A stretch of 64,000 bases of DNA from Hofstenia miamia (Eukaryota; Xenacoelomorpha; Acoela), in the NCBI GenBank assembly GCA_004352715.1, contig SCFE01000105.1:1653511-1717510 (forward strand), read 5' to 3'. Below, piece by piece: positions 23,380-33,979 of this stretch (within the stretch, counting starts at the first letter, position 1; every line of letters starts with the position of its first letter). Made by a program: the position numbers and the translations under genes. A model generated the notes under the pieces. The model did not search any database and had not been told where the DNA came from. It was given only the letters and a program-made list of their open reading frames with translations.

Positions 23380-24317
23380 TATTTTGTAACCTCAAAACTT
23401 CGTTTTTAGGTCAAAACTGTGAAAATCAACTATATAAATAGAAGTCTTTAATTAAATAATTAAATTTCTGTTTTTGCGAAAACGCTTGTCAAAATTTGAT
23501 TTCAAATAAAAGTAAATGTTAAAATGTTAATATTGACCGAAGTATTAACCGTTCAGAAAAGTATTAACAAAAAGGCCTTCTTTTTCTTTTAAAGCTCATC
23601 ATTATATTTTGTTATATGCAAGTACAGAGATGGAAGTCAGTCGGACCGGACCGGATCTGGTCACCCTTTATTTCACATCACCGCTCGAAGCCTGTCACTT
23701 GTGTCTCTGGTCTGGTCATACCGGTCCGCGAATTTAGTCTGGAATTTTTCAAATCTCAAGCTGCGAAATCACGTGACAACTACCATAACTATGATTGTAA
23801 ACACACTGTAATTTACAAAAAGTTCTCTAATGTTCACTGTAAGGTTGTGCGAAAAAGTTACTAGATCACATATGGAATTCATTAACTTGGGTCAATAAGT
23901 TGTCTTTTTTTAATCAATGCAAGTGCATAACGTAAGAGTGCTATTGAACATTGAATATCGAGTGAGTGGTATAAATTCTGAAATAAGAGCTCTAAGGATA
24001 AACAATAAAACCATTATAACTCTCCATTTAACTTTTACCACTATACTATATTGCAAATGAATCGTAATATAATACTGATTTAGAACTTATGGAAATTGTT
24101 AGTAAAAATGCCCATTGCCCACTTTTTTGCCTTTAAAAGCACAAACCTATAAGATCTCATAATTCATTATTAGATTATAAACGTCACGTTTAATTAAGTT
24201 TCATGTTTATAAGAGCAAATAAGAAATTTAAAGTAAGCTTAGTTTTCAATATTCGAATCGATAATCGAACTTTTCAATGCTAATCGAATCGAATTCAAAG
24301 CTTCGCATCAACAAGGC

Positions 24318-24353
<36 letters not shown>

Positions 24354-24627
24354 TTTATATCCACTGCTTTTTGCTATGGAAAATGCAAAAACCTAACATT
24401 TGGCGGGAAAACACTTATTTTTTTGCCATTGCTCCCGCAATATTCACTCGAACTTATATAAATTTGCCATGGGGGTATATAAATTTAAAAGACACTACCC
24501 GGCAAAATTTCAAAGATTTTTGTTTGGAAACGCGGTCATGATGAAGTTTTTAAAAAAGATTTAGCAGGAGCACTGGACATTTTTTAAATAAATTCTAGCA
24601 CTCAGGATCACTTTTGGTATTGGATAT
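23380..24627. other. No gene seen; repeat fragments
   Basis: A GGACCGGACCGGATCTGGTC-like block near 23640 and its approximate inverse near 23720 suggest a small inverted-repeat element. AATCGAATCGAAT-type sequence at 24250-24310 and a TA run at 24318-24350 look like repeat ends. Confidence 0.4.
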
Positions 24628-24664
24628 AAGGCGCACCCAGCTTTTTACTGAGAAAGGGAACAAT

Positions 24665-24709
<45 letters not shown>

Positions 24710-24803
24710 NNNNNNNNNNNNNNNNNNNNNNNNNNNNNNNNNNNNNNNNNNNNNNNNNNNNNNNNNNNNNNNNNNNNNNNNNNNNNNNNNNNNNNNNNNN
24801 NNN

Positions 24804-24834
<31 letters not shown>

Positions 24835-25360
24835 TTATTTGCATATATATTTCTACATGTAAAGTAGTTCATTCAATATTTTGAAGGTATACAGCTATTG
24901 AATTGAGAAAATATTATTGGGGAAACTGAATAGGCTGCGCTTTTTGAAAGGCTAGACAAAACGGATAAGTTTACAATTTGTATCTCTACTCTTCAGTATC
25001 ATATTTTTCCTAATTTCATTTCAACTTAAAAAAACGGAAGCAGCATAATGAATGTCTAGTTTATAAATTACTAACAGTAACTTATTTTTCCCTACACCTA
25101 TGCAGCTATTATTAAGGGACTTATGTGTTCCGTGGTTCAGTCAGTGAAGGGAGTATCGAACACAGGCTGTTGTCCTGCTAATTGTTCCTAGGTTCAATAG
25201 GAAACGCTTCCTTACTTTTAGGTAGGCTTATTTTTAGACATTTCTTTGCACCTTAGCCCTTAACTTTAACCAGAAAATTTAGGCCCAAACACTGCAAGGC
25301 TTGAACCTAGTTCCACCCACTTAATTTCAACTGGCACATTTCTATGACACTTGTTACGAA
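24628..25360. mobile_element. Second, truncated copy of the 4915-7639 hAT family
   Basis: GGCGCACCCAGCTTTTT at 24630, the downstream TA run (now holding a 94-N gap, 24710-24803), the tRNA-like block and the TTAGGCC...CTTGAA stretch line up with 4918-6480. It lacks the mariner insert, showing the uninterrupted site near 24855-24880. The CAGGG tip and the right end are not found. Confidence 0.65.
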
Positions 25361-25739
25361 ATTTTCACGATTTTGCGGCTTGCTAGGACAAAGTTAGGTA
25401 TGTTGGTATGACACATTTATTTATTGGTAACATTATGATATAAAACGAAAACATAAATACAGGTGTAGAAATTTTATTTCAATTTTTGCATTAAGGAAAA
25501 CCTATTTTAATGTGAATTGAGAAAATGCATACACCCTAAGTGATTGCTATATATCGAAAACATTTTAGATTGGTCAGAAACAAAAATTATACTCCAGTAT
25601 AACAATAACAAAACGTTTCAGGGCGTCTTTAATTATTGAAGGACGAACTTGTTACTAAGGTTCCCATAAGAATTTATTTCTTGACATTGTCTTTTTGCAT
25701 TATGCTCATGTTTACTTTTTACAATTTTTCAACATTTTG

Positions 25740-26036
25740 CAAGAAACTTATACTGTCTTTTCCGATAAAACTATGTGCGTGCATGTGTGTGAACAATTAG
25801 CATATTCCCTTGATCTATATCCATCATTATTATCTGTTCTCTCCAATGAAGAATGCTGTTCGTGTAAGCGCATATCAGAATGCTGATGAAATTATTGTTG
25901 ATATTCAGGCGTGGTTTAAATCAAACTCAAGAAAATTTTATTCCGATGGAATCAGACAGCTTCCTAGTCGATGGCAAAAATGCATAGACAATAATGGTGA
26001 TTATTTTCAAAATATAAAAGACACTGATAATTTATA
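25740..26036 (+). pseudogene. Mariner transposase C-terminal fragment
   Basis: HHYYLFSPMKNAVR corresponds to the block after the last catalytic Asp of mariner transposases (D-Y-H-L-F-x-x-M/L-K). It is followed by WFKSNSRKFYSDGIRQLPSR and W-x-K-C-I-D-N-N-G-D-Y, the usual mariner C-terminus. The part carrying the SPD-L motif is in another frame (DLYPSLLSVLSNEE), so a frameshift separates them. The D-to-tyrosine context also suggests decay. Confidence 0.65.
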
Positions 26037-26040
26037 AAGT

Positions 26041-26845
26041 CAGTATTTTCTGCATTTTTGAAATATATTATATCATCGGAAAAGACTTATGCTACAATCC
26101 TATGTGATGTATTTTTTTGTAAATTTTAGCGATAATTCTGATTTAGCTTCCTTCGAAATCGCACTTATTAGCGTTTTGCGGCTTTGGCTGGGGCCAGGCG
26201 TAACCCGTAGCTAACTGCTGGAACCCCTGCGTTCACGGAACCCCTTCAACGTTCACATCGCGATTTTTAGCGGCGGTAAGTTTAACTTTTGTTTTGCCTT
26301 GTAAACTGAATTATGCAGGAGTTTTACAATGCAAAGAATAATGAGATTTATTCAAGGTAAGTGTAAGTCCAGATAAATTATGAGAAAAGTAGTAAATGCT
26401 ATATACAATAAAAATTTCAAAACGGATTCAATATTTGCGGGCGGCTAACCAGCTCCAGCTGATTATTTTCAAGGTAAGACATTATTCTCTATGTATGGCA
26501 TCCATTGAATAGAAGCAGAAATCGATTATTAGGATGCCAAAGTTAGACAACGCACTTTAAAAACATTTAAAATTTCATTCAAAAATAATAAACTAATGAA
26601 ATGGTTATCTAAGCACACATGAATTTCGCGAATAAGATTTTTGAAACTTATATGAATAAACATCAAACTATGATGACGTAGGGTTTATTCTTCACAAGTC
26701 ATTACCTCTGACTGAATGTTGCACTAAAAGGAAAAGAATATAACATGCTTTGAGATTATTAAATTATAAACACGAAATCAAAAATGTGCAAAGCTTAAAT
26801 GTACACAACAAATAAAGCACGAGCAGTTACAAAAAATGCAGGTAT
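26041..26845. other. Intergenic region and probable 3' flank of the zinc-finger gene
   Basis: A short GC-rich island at 26170-26270 (GGCTGGGGCCAGGCGTAACC) looks like a degraded hAT repeat end. A minus-strand AATAAA at about 26678-26683 could be the polyadenylation signal of the zinc-finger gene. Confidence 0.35.
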
Positions 26846-28237
26846 TTAATCAAAATGTGTTTTTACATGGAGACGCAAAGATTCAATGTTATTCATTTCA
26901 GCATCACATATCATACACACTCGTTCAATAACAGAAATATTATGCATGTTGACGAGATGCTTTAGAAGCACAAGCTTTCGTTTAAACAACTGACCACAAT
27001 GCTCACAAGAAAAAGGGAAATTTTCTGCGTTATGTACAGACATTAAATCATCTGCTTTAATGCTCTCAATGTGTTTTGTTAGTTTTCCCTTTGTAGGAAA
27101 TCGCCTTTTGCATCCCAAACAACGAAATGGAACATTTTTAGCTTCTTCATGAGCAATAAAGTAATGACTTTTGTAATGTTCATTGCTTGCAAAGCGTTTA
27201 CCACAAACAATACAGGGAAAAGGACCAGTACAAGACGCCATTCGCTTAAATTCCTCTTCAAGAGGATCACTTAATAACTTTTGCTGATGAAGGGTTTTGT
27301 AATGAGCAGCCAATTCCTGCTCAGTTTCCACTGACTCATCACATATTTTACAATAAATGGTATTGGATTCAATAATTCCATGAGCCGTTTTCAAATGAGA
27401 AATAATAGAATAAATTCTAGCAAATTTGGAGTCACAGTGCTCGCATTTATATTTTGCTTCAGAAGTGACATGAGGATTAACTGTTTTATTATCATGCGCA
27501 GCTTTATGTTGAATGAATGCGCTTTTTAATTTAAACACTTTAGGACATTCATCGCATTTAAATTCTCCAGTGGATTGCAAAACTTGCGGATGCCGATCAG
27601 CAGCATGGGCATCCTTTGCAGTTTCTGTTTTAAAACCTTTAAAACAGAGCTGACAATAAAACATCCCTTTGCTAGTTGAGCCACTGGCATCCCCACTTCT
27701 TTGAAGGTGCCCAAATCCTTTTCCTCGATTACCACCACGAGATAGACCTTTACCTCTTGCGGGTGCTCTCTTTAGTAAATTACCACGCAAAGAAGTGGGT
27801 TTGCCACGAGTCATTCCGCGAGGAGGTTTTCCTCGCAACTTAACGCCACGTAAAAGTGATCCACGTGGTATCAAAGGCTCACTACGACCTCGAGTTAAAG
27901 CTAGTGCTCGAGGTATTGATCCTCTCACATACCGATTTAAAGGATTTGAAGGAGTGGGCACATATATTTCTTCACTCCCCATAGGGGAAAAGCCACCACG
28001 AAAGCTGCCACGACCGAGCAGGGGCGGGCGAGATCTCCCACGGAAATTCATTGGTGGCCGAGACATTTGATATGACATTTCATATCGCCTTGAAGGAAGA
28101 AAACGAGGTAACTCGTAATCCGTTGCGTATTGGTGGGGCTCATAATATTCTTCAGTATAACAAGCCCTTTTCGCAAAAGGTGCATCCTCATAATGAGATC
28201 GGTGGTTATCATAGCCACCATAAAAATCTGTATACAT
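26846..28237 (-). CDS. RG-rich protein with about eight C2H2 zinc fingers
   Basis: An intact 463-residue frame. Residues 1-60 are Tyr-rich and low-complexity (EDAPF, TEEYYEPHQYATDYEL). Residues 61-182 are an RG/RGG-like region (MNFRGRSRPPLLGRGSFRGG at 63-82), typical of RNA-binding proteins. Residues 193-461 hold C2H2 fingers with Cys pairs at about 195/198, 228/231, 265/268, 296/299, 342/345, 373/376, 411/414 and 441/444. Seven have the C-x2-C-x12-H-x3-5-H pattern; the one at 373 has an unusual second half. TTTTAG precedes the ATG directly, so a 5'-UTR intron is likely and the start is well supported. It is probably a nuclear DNA/RNA-binding protein. Fingers are the common F-x-C type without TGEKP linkers. 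No ortholog is recognised. It lies upstream of STT3A in the opposite direction. Confidence 0.85.
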   Translation of the reverse strand: MYTDFYGGYDNHRSHYEDAPFAKRACYTEEYYEPHQYATDYELPRFLPSRRYEMSYQMSRPPMNFRGRSRPPLLGRGSFRGGFSPMGSEEIYVPTPSNPLNRYVRGSIPRALALTRGRSEPLIPRGSLLRGVKLRGKPPRGMTRGKPTSLRGNLLKRAPARGKGLSRGGNRGKGFGHLQRSGDASGSTSKGMFYCQLCFKGFKTETAKDAHAADRHPQVLQSTGEFKCDECPKVFKLKSAFIQHKAAHDNKTVNPHVTSEAKYKCEHCDSKFARIYSIISHLKTAHGIIESNTIYCKICDESVETEQELAAHYKTLHQQKLLSDPLEEEFKRMASCTGPFPCIVCGKRFASNEHYKSHYFIAHEEAKNVPFRCLGCKRRFPTKGKLTKHIESIKADDLMSVHNAENFPFSCEHCGQLFKRKLVLLKHLVNMHNISVIERVCMICDAEMNNIESLRLHVKTHFD

Positions 28238-28616
28238 AACTAAAATTACAATTAATTAAATAAACAGAAAATTATTTATGAAGAAAATATTATAAATAAA
28301 TACTATCTAATTAGAGAAACATCATAATATATCTAGCACTAAGGTAAAATATGCATGACAGTCATAAATCACAATTTAGTTCAAGTCCTAGCCACATATC
28401 ACACATAAAGTGAAAATAAAGTTTAAAAAAAAATACATTTTTACAGTTGAAAAGCAGTGTTTGAGAAAATGTATGATTTTATACAAAAGGTCGAATAAAT
28501 CAGTGCATCATCTCTGAATTTTTTTAATAGATTTTTGGTTAGAAAATTCGTAGACGAAAAAATCAAAATAATTTTTCAGCACTTTTCCAGCTAGATATGA
28601 TTAAGAACTTATTACT

Positions 28617-28957
28617 TTGCCTTGGAAGCAAATGGGGCAAGAAAATAAATACAATACTAAGGAAAGAATGCAAGAGGAGGGTACGGAAGATATTACAGAG
28701 TCAGCATTAAGGATTATGCCAGTGTTGAAATATTCAGCAGAACAAGCTAAGCGGAATAAGCCAAATAAGTTCCTAGCAGGAGATAGAGCATTAAAGAAGA
28801 TTGGAGATGTCGATACAATGCAATTTAAATTGAAACAAGAGGTCCTTACGAGATGGAATAGTGTATTTGTTATGGAATCAGTTGAAGGAAACTGGGATGA
28901 TATATCAACATTACTCAAAAATCGTGTTTCTCGCCCATTCTATTCCTCGGCCTTACT
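28617..28957 (+). pseudogene. hAT transposase remnant, part 1
   Basis: QFKLKQEVLTRWNSVFVM matches the conserved L-x-x-D-V-x-T-R-W-N-S-T block of hAT transposases. The preceding frame is charged and helical. Homology stops near 28957, where LINE sequence begins; the hAT C-terminus resumes at about 30055. Confidence 0.6.
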
Positions 28958-29885
28958 GTGAATTCCTTGAATAAACTGGAATCTTACAAACGTCGTTTTG
29001 GTTATTCTGATTCTTTGAAACTTTCTTCTTTTACACAAGATGTTATCAACGTCATGGAATTTGACAATATCTATCGTCTGGCTAGATTCGCATCTAGATC
29101 CCTTCAAGACTCTTATAAATACTTACATTCCCTTCATTCCAAGCATGAATTCCCCCATTTGAAAAGGAATCATCTCTCTGCTCATTCCGATTTGGAGAAA
29201 TCAGATCTTTTCAACACATACTTTGCCTGTAATTTTCAGATCCGATCTCTTTCTGCCCTGCTCGACCTCCTGCTTAAGTCTTGCAAGTTTGCTGGTCTTG
29301 GAGACTCTGATGACGTTCCCACCTTTGTAATTCATGAAATTTCCTCAACCCTGTCCATATATTTAAAGCATCTTTACAGCTTCATTTGCTCCTCTAATCG
29401 TTTTCCACTTTTTGGAAAATCTCTTGGATCTTTCCGCTGTAAAAACTAACCATCTCTCCTCCTCTAAGGTCACCTCTTACCATCCAATAGCTATTCTTTC
29501 TCGGTTATCAATCAACTTTGAGCGCCTTGTCCTTCATTGTGTTTCCAAAAAAACACCATCTCAGTTTCTCTTCTCAGCAGAGTAACTTTCCAGGCCATTC
29601 TAGAATCATCAACCTGCTTACTCTGATTGATAACTGCTATCTTCAGTCCGAGCACAATAATCCTGGTTTCATTATCCTTGACATTTCCAAAGCCTTTGAC
29701 CAGCTCCATCATTCTATTGTTCTTTACAAGCTACGTTTGTTTGGCTTTTATGCTGATTTTATTTGAATTTTTCCAGCCTTATCTAAGCAGCCGTCGTCAA
29801 CGTGTCAAGATCAATTCATCGATAATTTCAAATCTGTTTACCTTTCATTCTGAATTTCAACACTACTTTCCTGGCATGTAAAGAG
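28958..29885 (+). pseudogene. LINE reverse-transcriptase fragment inserted in the hAT remnant
   Basis: The pre-RT helical region ends in VPTFVIHEISSTLSIYLKHL and SSNRFPLFGKS, the usual lead-in to non-LTR RT. It is followed by PIAILSRLSINFERLV, then GFIILDISKAFDQLHHSIV with the F-D-x-x-K-A-F-D-type motif, and LSSRRQRVKIN. Two frame changes are visible (near 29450 and 29765). The YADD part is not reached, so the copy is truncated at its 3' end or by further decay. Confidence 0.7.
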
Positions 29886-30054
29886 AATGTGGGTTATAAC
29901 TAGAAATCCATTATGATACAATTTGGATAAAATTGATCCAACAAAAGTGAAAATTAAGGAACAATTCATCCCCTGAATGATCCTTCTGCAAGCATCGCTC
30001 TGGTGCACGATGACTTCATCCTATCCTTTGGTTACTGAACTAGTCATAAAAACG

Positions 30055-30215
30055 CTTCTTCCTTTTCCTTCAACATATTTGAGTGAGCAAGTTTTTTAAA
30101 AAATGTTGCACATCAAGTCAAAAGACCGAAATAAGCTGAATATTAGAGGTGATATACGTTGTGCCTGCTCACCAACTACTCCGCAAATAAAAAAGAACAG
30201 TGAATAGCGACTAAA
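30055..30215 (+). pseudogene. hAT transposase remnant, part 2 (dimerisation end)
   Basis: LPFPSTYLSEQVF, then HIKSKDRNKLNIRGDIRCA, mirrors the C-terminal dimerisation segment of ZBED/ZMYM-type hAT proteins (L-P-F-x-T-T-Y-x-C-E ... I-K-x-K-x-R-N-x-L). A stop follows the EQVF block. Together with part 1 it indicates one hAT copy split by a LINE. Confidence 0.65.
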
Positions 30216-30981
30216 TGCAACGTATGTATCAAATTATATCTGTTAAAATACGGAATATTAATATTGGTCAAATTCAACTTCAATTGCAGGAGTATTAAAG
30301 TAAATGAATTTAATGTTCGATGTAGGAGCAAAGTGGATTTACAATTTTTTTCAAATAATTAGGAGAAAATAAGCTGTAAACAGTAATGAAAGACTATTGA
30401 GAAAAGTAATGAAATCAAAAAAAAATCGCAATTGAGGTTCGCAGTTGCGTTAATACTGCTGTAACCACTTGGAAGATATTCGCTCAATTGTGATAAAAGA
30501 CGAGAATAAAACACTTTTGACATTTTCATTCCCCTAGTTATTTTACAAGTACGAATTATTCATTTCAGAAAAGCAAGAGAATACATTGATGCGGAATGTA
30601 TTGAATCTATTATATAAAGACCAGGGGAAGACCAAAGCAGAAGCAGTAATTTCATAAATTGCACTAGAATTTTATATGTGTATTAGGTTCTAATGAAGTA
30701 TGTTCTAATGAATTACAACAGAACCCAAACAATCGTGCCGAGACAACTTCACTCGGTTTTTGGAGGGTATTATTCCTTCCTCGTGATGGACAACATATCG
30801 AAAGGTAAGTCATGTCTTGGGATGCTTTGAAATATAACAAAGAGCTTGTATCTTATATATATTCCGAAAACATTTTCCCTACCCTGAATATACATATCGT
30901 TAAGTGAACAAATTTGTAAGACTAAATATATGACAAATAAAACGCATTTGCATTTATGTAACACATATACACAAAATTATA

Positions 30982-31770
30982 TACAGGGTGATCGTAAAGT
31001 CCTTGGAATATTATCAATTTAATTTACACACTAATACGACCATAGACAATATATATTATAAATTTAATCAATATTGTATTTCGATTTACACGCTAATTCT
31101 ACCATAGACAGAAACATTCCTATTATTATTTGCACATCCCTACAAACCGACCGACTGTCAACAGCTTTACGACGGAGATCAGGACAGGCGATTAGAGTTT
31201 TGTCAAATCATGAAAGAAAAGATTAGAGCAGATCCTTCATTCAGCAGAAAGATGACGTTTAGTGACGATCCACCTTCTTAATGGTACAATTAACAAACAA
31301 TCTCCATTAATGGTCTATCGGCAATCCTCATATTCAACACCCCACAAAAACTGCAATTTCCAAATCTGTCACAGTTTGGGCACTTGTAACATATCGTGGT
31401 GGTATAGCTTGTTGGTCAATCCAAGATGAAACTATGAACGGCGAGAGATACATCAACAATATTTTAATACCTCATGTTGTGCCATATTTTAACAGTGTTT
31501 ATGGTAGAAACAGTTATTTTCAAAAGGATGGCGCGCCGGACCACTATCACAACGAAGTTCGTGCTATGCTTGATGGCCAGCTAAAAGATCGTTGGATCTT
31601 GGTTTTTTCCTGTGGGGTTATCTGCGAGAACAAGTCTATGAGTCTGAAAAGAAAAATAATCCAAGAAATCAATAGAATAAGTTTGGATTACGTGACGTCG
31701 TCTTTCAAAAACTGGGTAAGCCGTCTAGACAAGTGTATTGAAAATGAAGGAGGTCATTTTGAATAATACA
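30982..31770 (+). pseudogene. Tc1/mariner-type transposon, 3'-truncated, transposase broken
   Basis: The left end TACAGGGTGATCGTAAAGTC is of mariner style. From 31150 there are frames with DRRLEFCQIM then FSRKMTFSDD (first catalytic Asp region), FQKDGAPDHYHNEVRAMLD (second catalytic Asp), and a C-terminal end WVSRLDKCIENEGGHFE. Frames change at least twice. No matching right terminal repeat is found before the TA run at 31850. Confidence 0.65.
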
Positions 31771-31869
31771 TTATTTGCTTATATATATGTTGCATATATT
31801 GCCTTTAATTGTTGAATTGAATAAATTGATAATAATTGATAATAATTATATATATATATATATCTCAAA

Positions 31870-32630
31870 ATCGAAAGCGTACGCATAGTCAGACTCTTTT
31901 ACACCCACATGAGTACAGCATAATACATTATACAAACATAATACACTCTCCTTCATTAAAAATGTCCTCGATTGAGATGTGAAAATTTTTTTCTTGTAGC
32001 ATGCAAAAGGTGCAAATATTGAAAAAACCTAAGAGTATAATAATGCAGATCTTAAATTTAAAAAGGCTTTTTGGTATTGGAAGTAATCCAAATATGCATA
32101 TGCAACAATAATTGAATGTATACAGGAAATTCATTAAATTCAAAAATCTTTTATCTTTTTGCTCTTCCTAATTTCAATGTATAGTTTGGTTCTTTTCGCA
32201 ATAATCATTCCTTTAATTCCTTGTTTAAATTCAGCAGATGATCAGCGGCTAAAATGCGAAACAATTTAAAGAAATGACGTCATAAAAATAGACATCGTGT
32301 GTTCTGATTAATACATTAACAAAAAAACAAAAACGAGCCTAAAAATATATCACTTAATTAAATTAATATTTATGTTTACTTTCGCTGCTCTTTCTATACA
32401 AAAAACATTCTCTGCAAGAAGATAACCCTTTTTTGCTTTAATAAATTCCATTCCAAAAATTTATAATTATAATTTGGCTATTTGACAGTGACTTGTCATT
32501 GGCGGAAAGATGCTTAAACCATATTTATACACACAAACATGGATTGTAAATGAAAAGGATTTAAACACCAAAATTCTAATGATTTCATTAGCATAGAAAA
32601 TAAAGCCTCGCACTCGCCCCAATCTAAAGG
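31870..32630. other. No gene seen
   Basis: AT-rich with short frames only. No repeat structure was noted apart from the TA run at its left edge. Confidence 0.4.
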
Positions 32631-32631
32631 G

Positions 32632-32732
32632 TCTACAGACGTTTCACTAACTGGATATTTCACCAACACAGACGTTTCACTAACTGGATATTTCACTAAC
32701 CGGACGTTTCACTAACTGGATATTTTACTAAC
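32632..32732. repeat. Minisatellite, about 32-33 bp unit, three copies
   Basis: Units of ACGTTTCACTAACTGGATAT plus about 12 bp repeat three times with a few changes. Non-coding. Confidence 0.75.
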
Positions 32733-32799
32733 TTACAAAATGAATTAATGCGAAATTGTTTTATGTAAAATAACTCATCACTTGTAATACCTAAGGTTC

Positions 32800-32975
32800 A
32801 TTCACACAGAAAGCTTGCAATATAGCGCTTGTATTTTTAACACATGTTTTAAGATAGTTGAATTCACACAGAAAGTGAGTGATAAAGCCAATCTTGAGAT
32901 TTAAACAAGAGGAAATAAAGGTGGGTATTCACACAGAGATTTTGATATGTTTTAAGATAGTAGCATTCACACAGA
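32800..32975. repeat. Four spaced copies of ATTCACACAGA
   Basis: The motif starts at 32800, 32862, 32927 and 32965. Two copies share a longer upstream block, ATGTTTTAAGATAGT. It is either a decayed tandem repeat or a spaced motif cluster. Confidence 0.6.
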
Positions 32976-33873
32976 TGCCAAAAGCTTGCTCTAGCAAGCA
33001 CAATCTTGATGAAATAGAATTTGTCCTATTTTAAAATGACTCTTAATCTTCTGAATAACCATGTAGCACCCCAATAGTCAAATTTTTGTAATCTTATCAG
33101 CAAAACCATCTCAACTATCATTAATACATGCACAATTAGAATTAAGGATAGGCTATTAAGTTGGGCACAAACAACTTAGCCTGTATTTAACTGGATTTCA
33201 TTCAAGACAGCTGCTGCAAAGGCTGCTTTGATTACAAATAGTTATGTAACATTTACTGCACAGATTGTAACATGCAAATTCATTTAAATGCTTACATATT
33301 CTCTATTCATGCCCTTGTTTATGAATGATCAATTAACTACATATCCAAAATATTTCTGTGCTTTGTATTAAATATTGTCACAATGTTTTGCTGTTGCCTA
33401 TATTTGAAATGCAATTATGGTGACCAACTCAGAAATAGATGCACATAAATCTATTAATGGCAATGAGAAAAGCAGGGCAAGATAATCTAGTATCTTTGAT
33501 TGATACACTAAGATTTGCTCATATAAATGAAAATCAATAAAATGAATGGAGGCAATTTTTTAAAACCTAAAGCATACAATTTTAGTTTTTTGGAAATTAG
33601 TATAGTTAAAGTGATCAATAAGGAACAGAATATAGCAACTCTCAGTGATAAGCCAATAAGACAGAAAGTACAATGAGTTTTAGAAAATGTGAAGAAAGTA
33701 TATTTCAAAGCAGTATAGAACTATCAAATAATAATTCAACAGAGTGACCTCTGAAGACTTTGCTATACAAGGCTTACAGAAATTACATCAAAAGGATAAT
33801 ACTTTGAAAATGAAATTACTTTTTCTAATACTCTAATGAAAATCAAATTAATACCACAACAATTTCATGCATC

Positions 33874-33943
33874 AGATTTGACAGGATTCAAACCTGTGAT
33901 TTTCTGTAATAAAACAGCTGTGTTATCCTTACACTATGAATCT
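33874..33943 (-). repeat. tRNA-like sequence (tRNA pseudogene or SINE head)
   Basis: On the minus strand: acceptor strand AGATTCA, TA, a D arm GTGT-AAGGATA-ACAC, an anticodon region that only forms CTGT-TTTATT-ACAG, a T arm ACAGG-TTTGAAT-CCTGT with perfect 5-bp stem and 7-nt loop, then CAAATCT (5 of 7 acceptor pairs). The damaged anticodon arm argues against a working gene. A mitochondrial-derived tRNA is possible. Confidence 0.4.
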
Positions 33944-33979
33944 GTTAGTTGTAAATTCATAAATAAATAAATCTTTAAT

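Noticed and set aside
27795-28239. Plus-strand frames over the zinc-finger gene
   Set aside because: Gly/Arg/Pro-rich only because they are antisense to the RG-rich coding region.
31434-31766. Intact domesticated transposase
   Set aside because: Catalytic blocks are in different frames, and the region between them is full of stops.
32632-32975. CRISPR-like spaced repeats
   Set aside because: Eukaryotic context, short irregular spacing, no cas genes; a minisatellite and dispersed motif explain it.
33874-33943. Functional tRNA gene
   Set aside because: Anticodon arm does not form a 5-bp stem with a 7-nt loop, and two acceptor pairs are lost.
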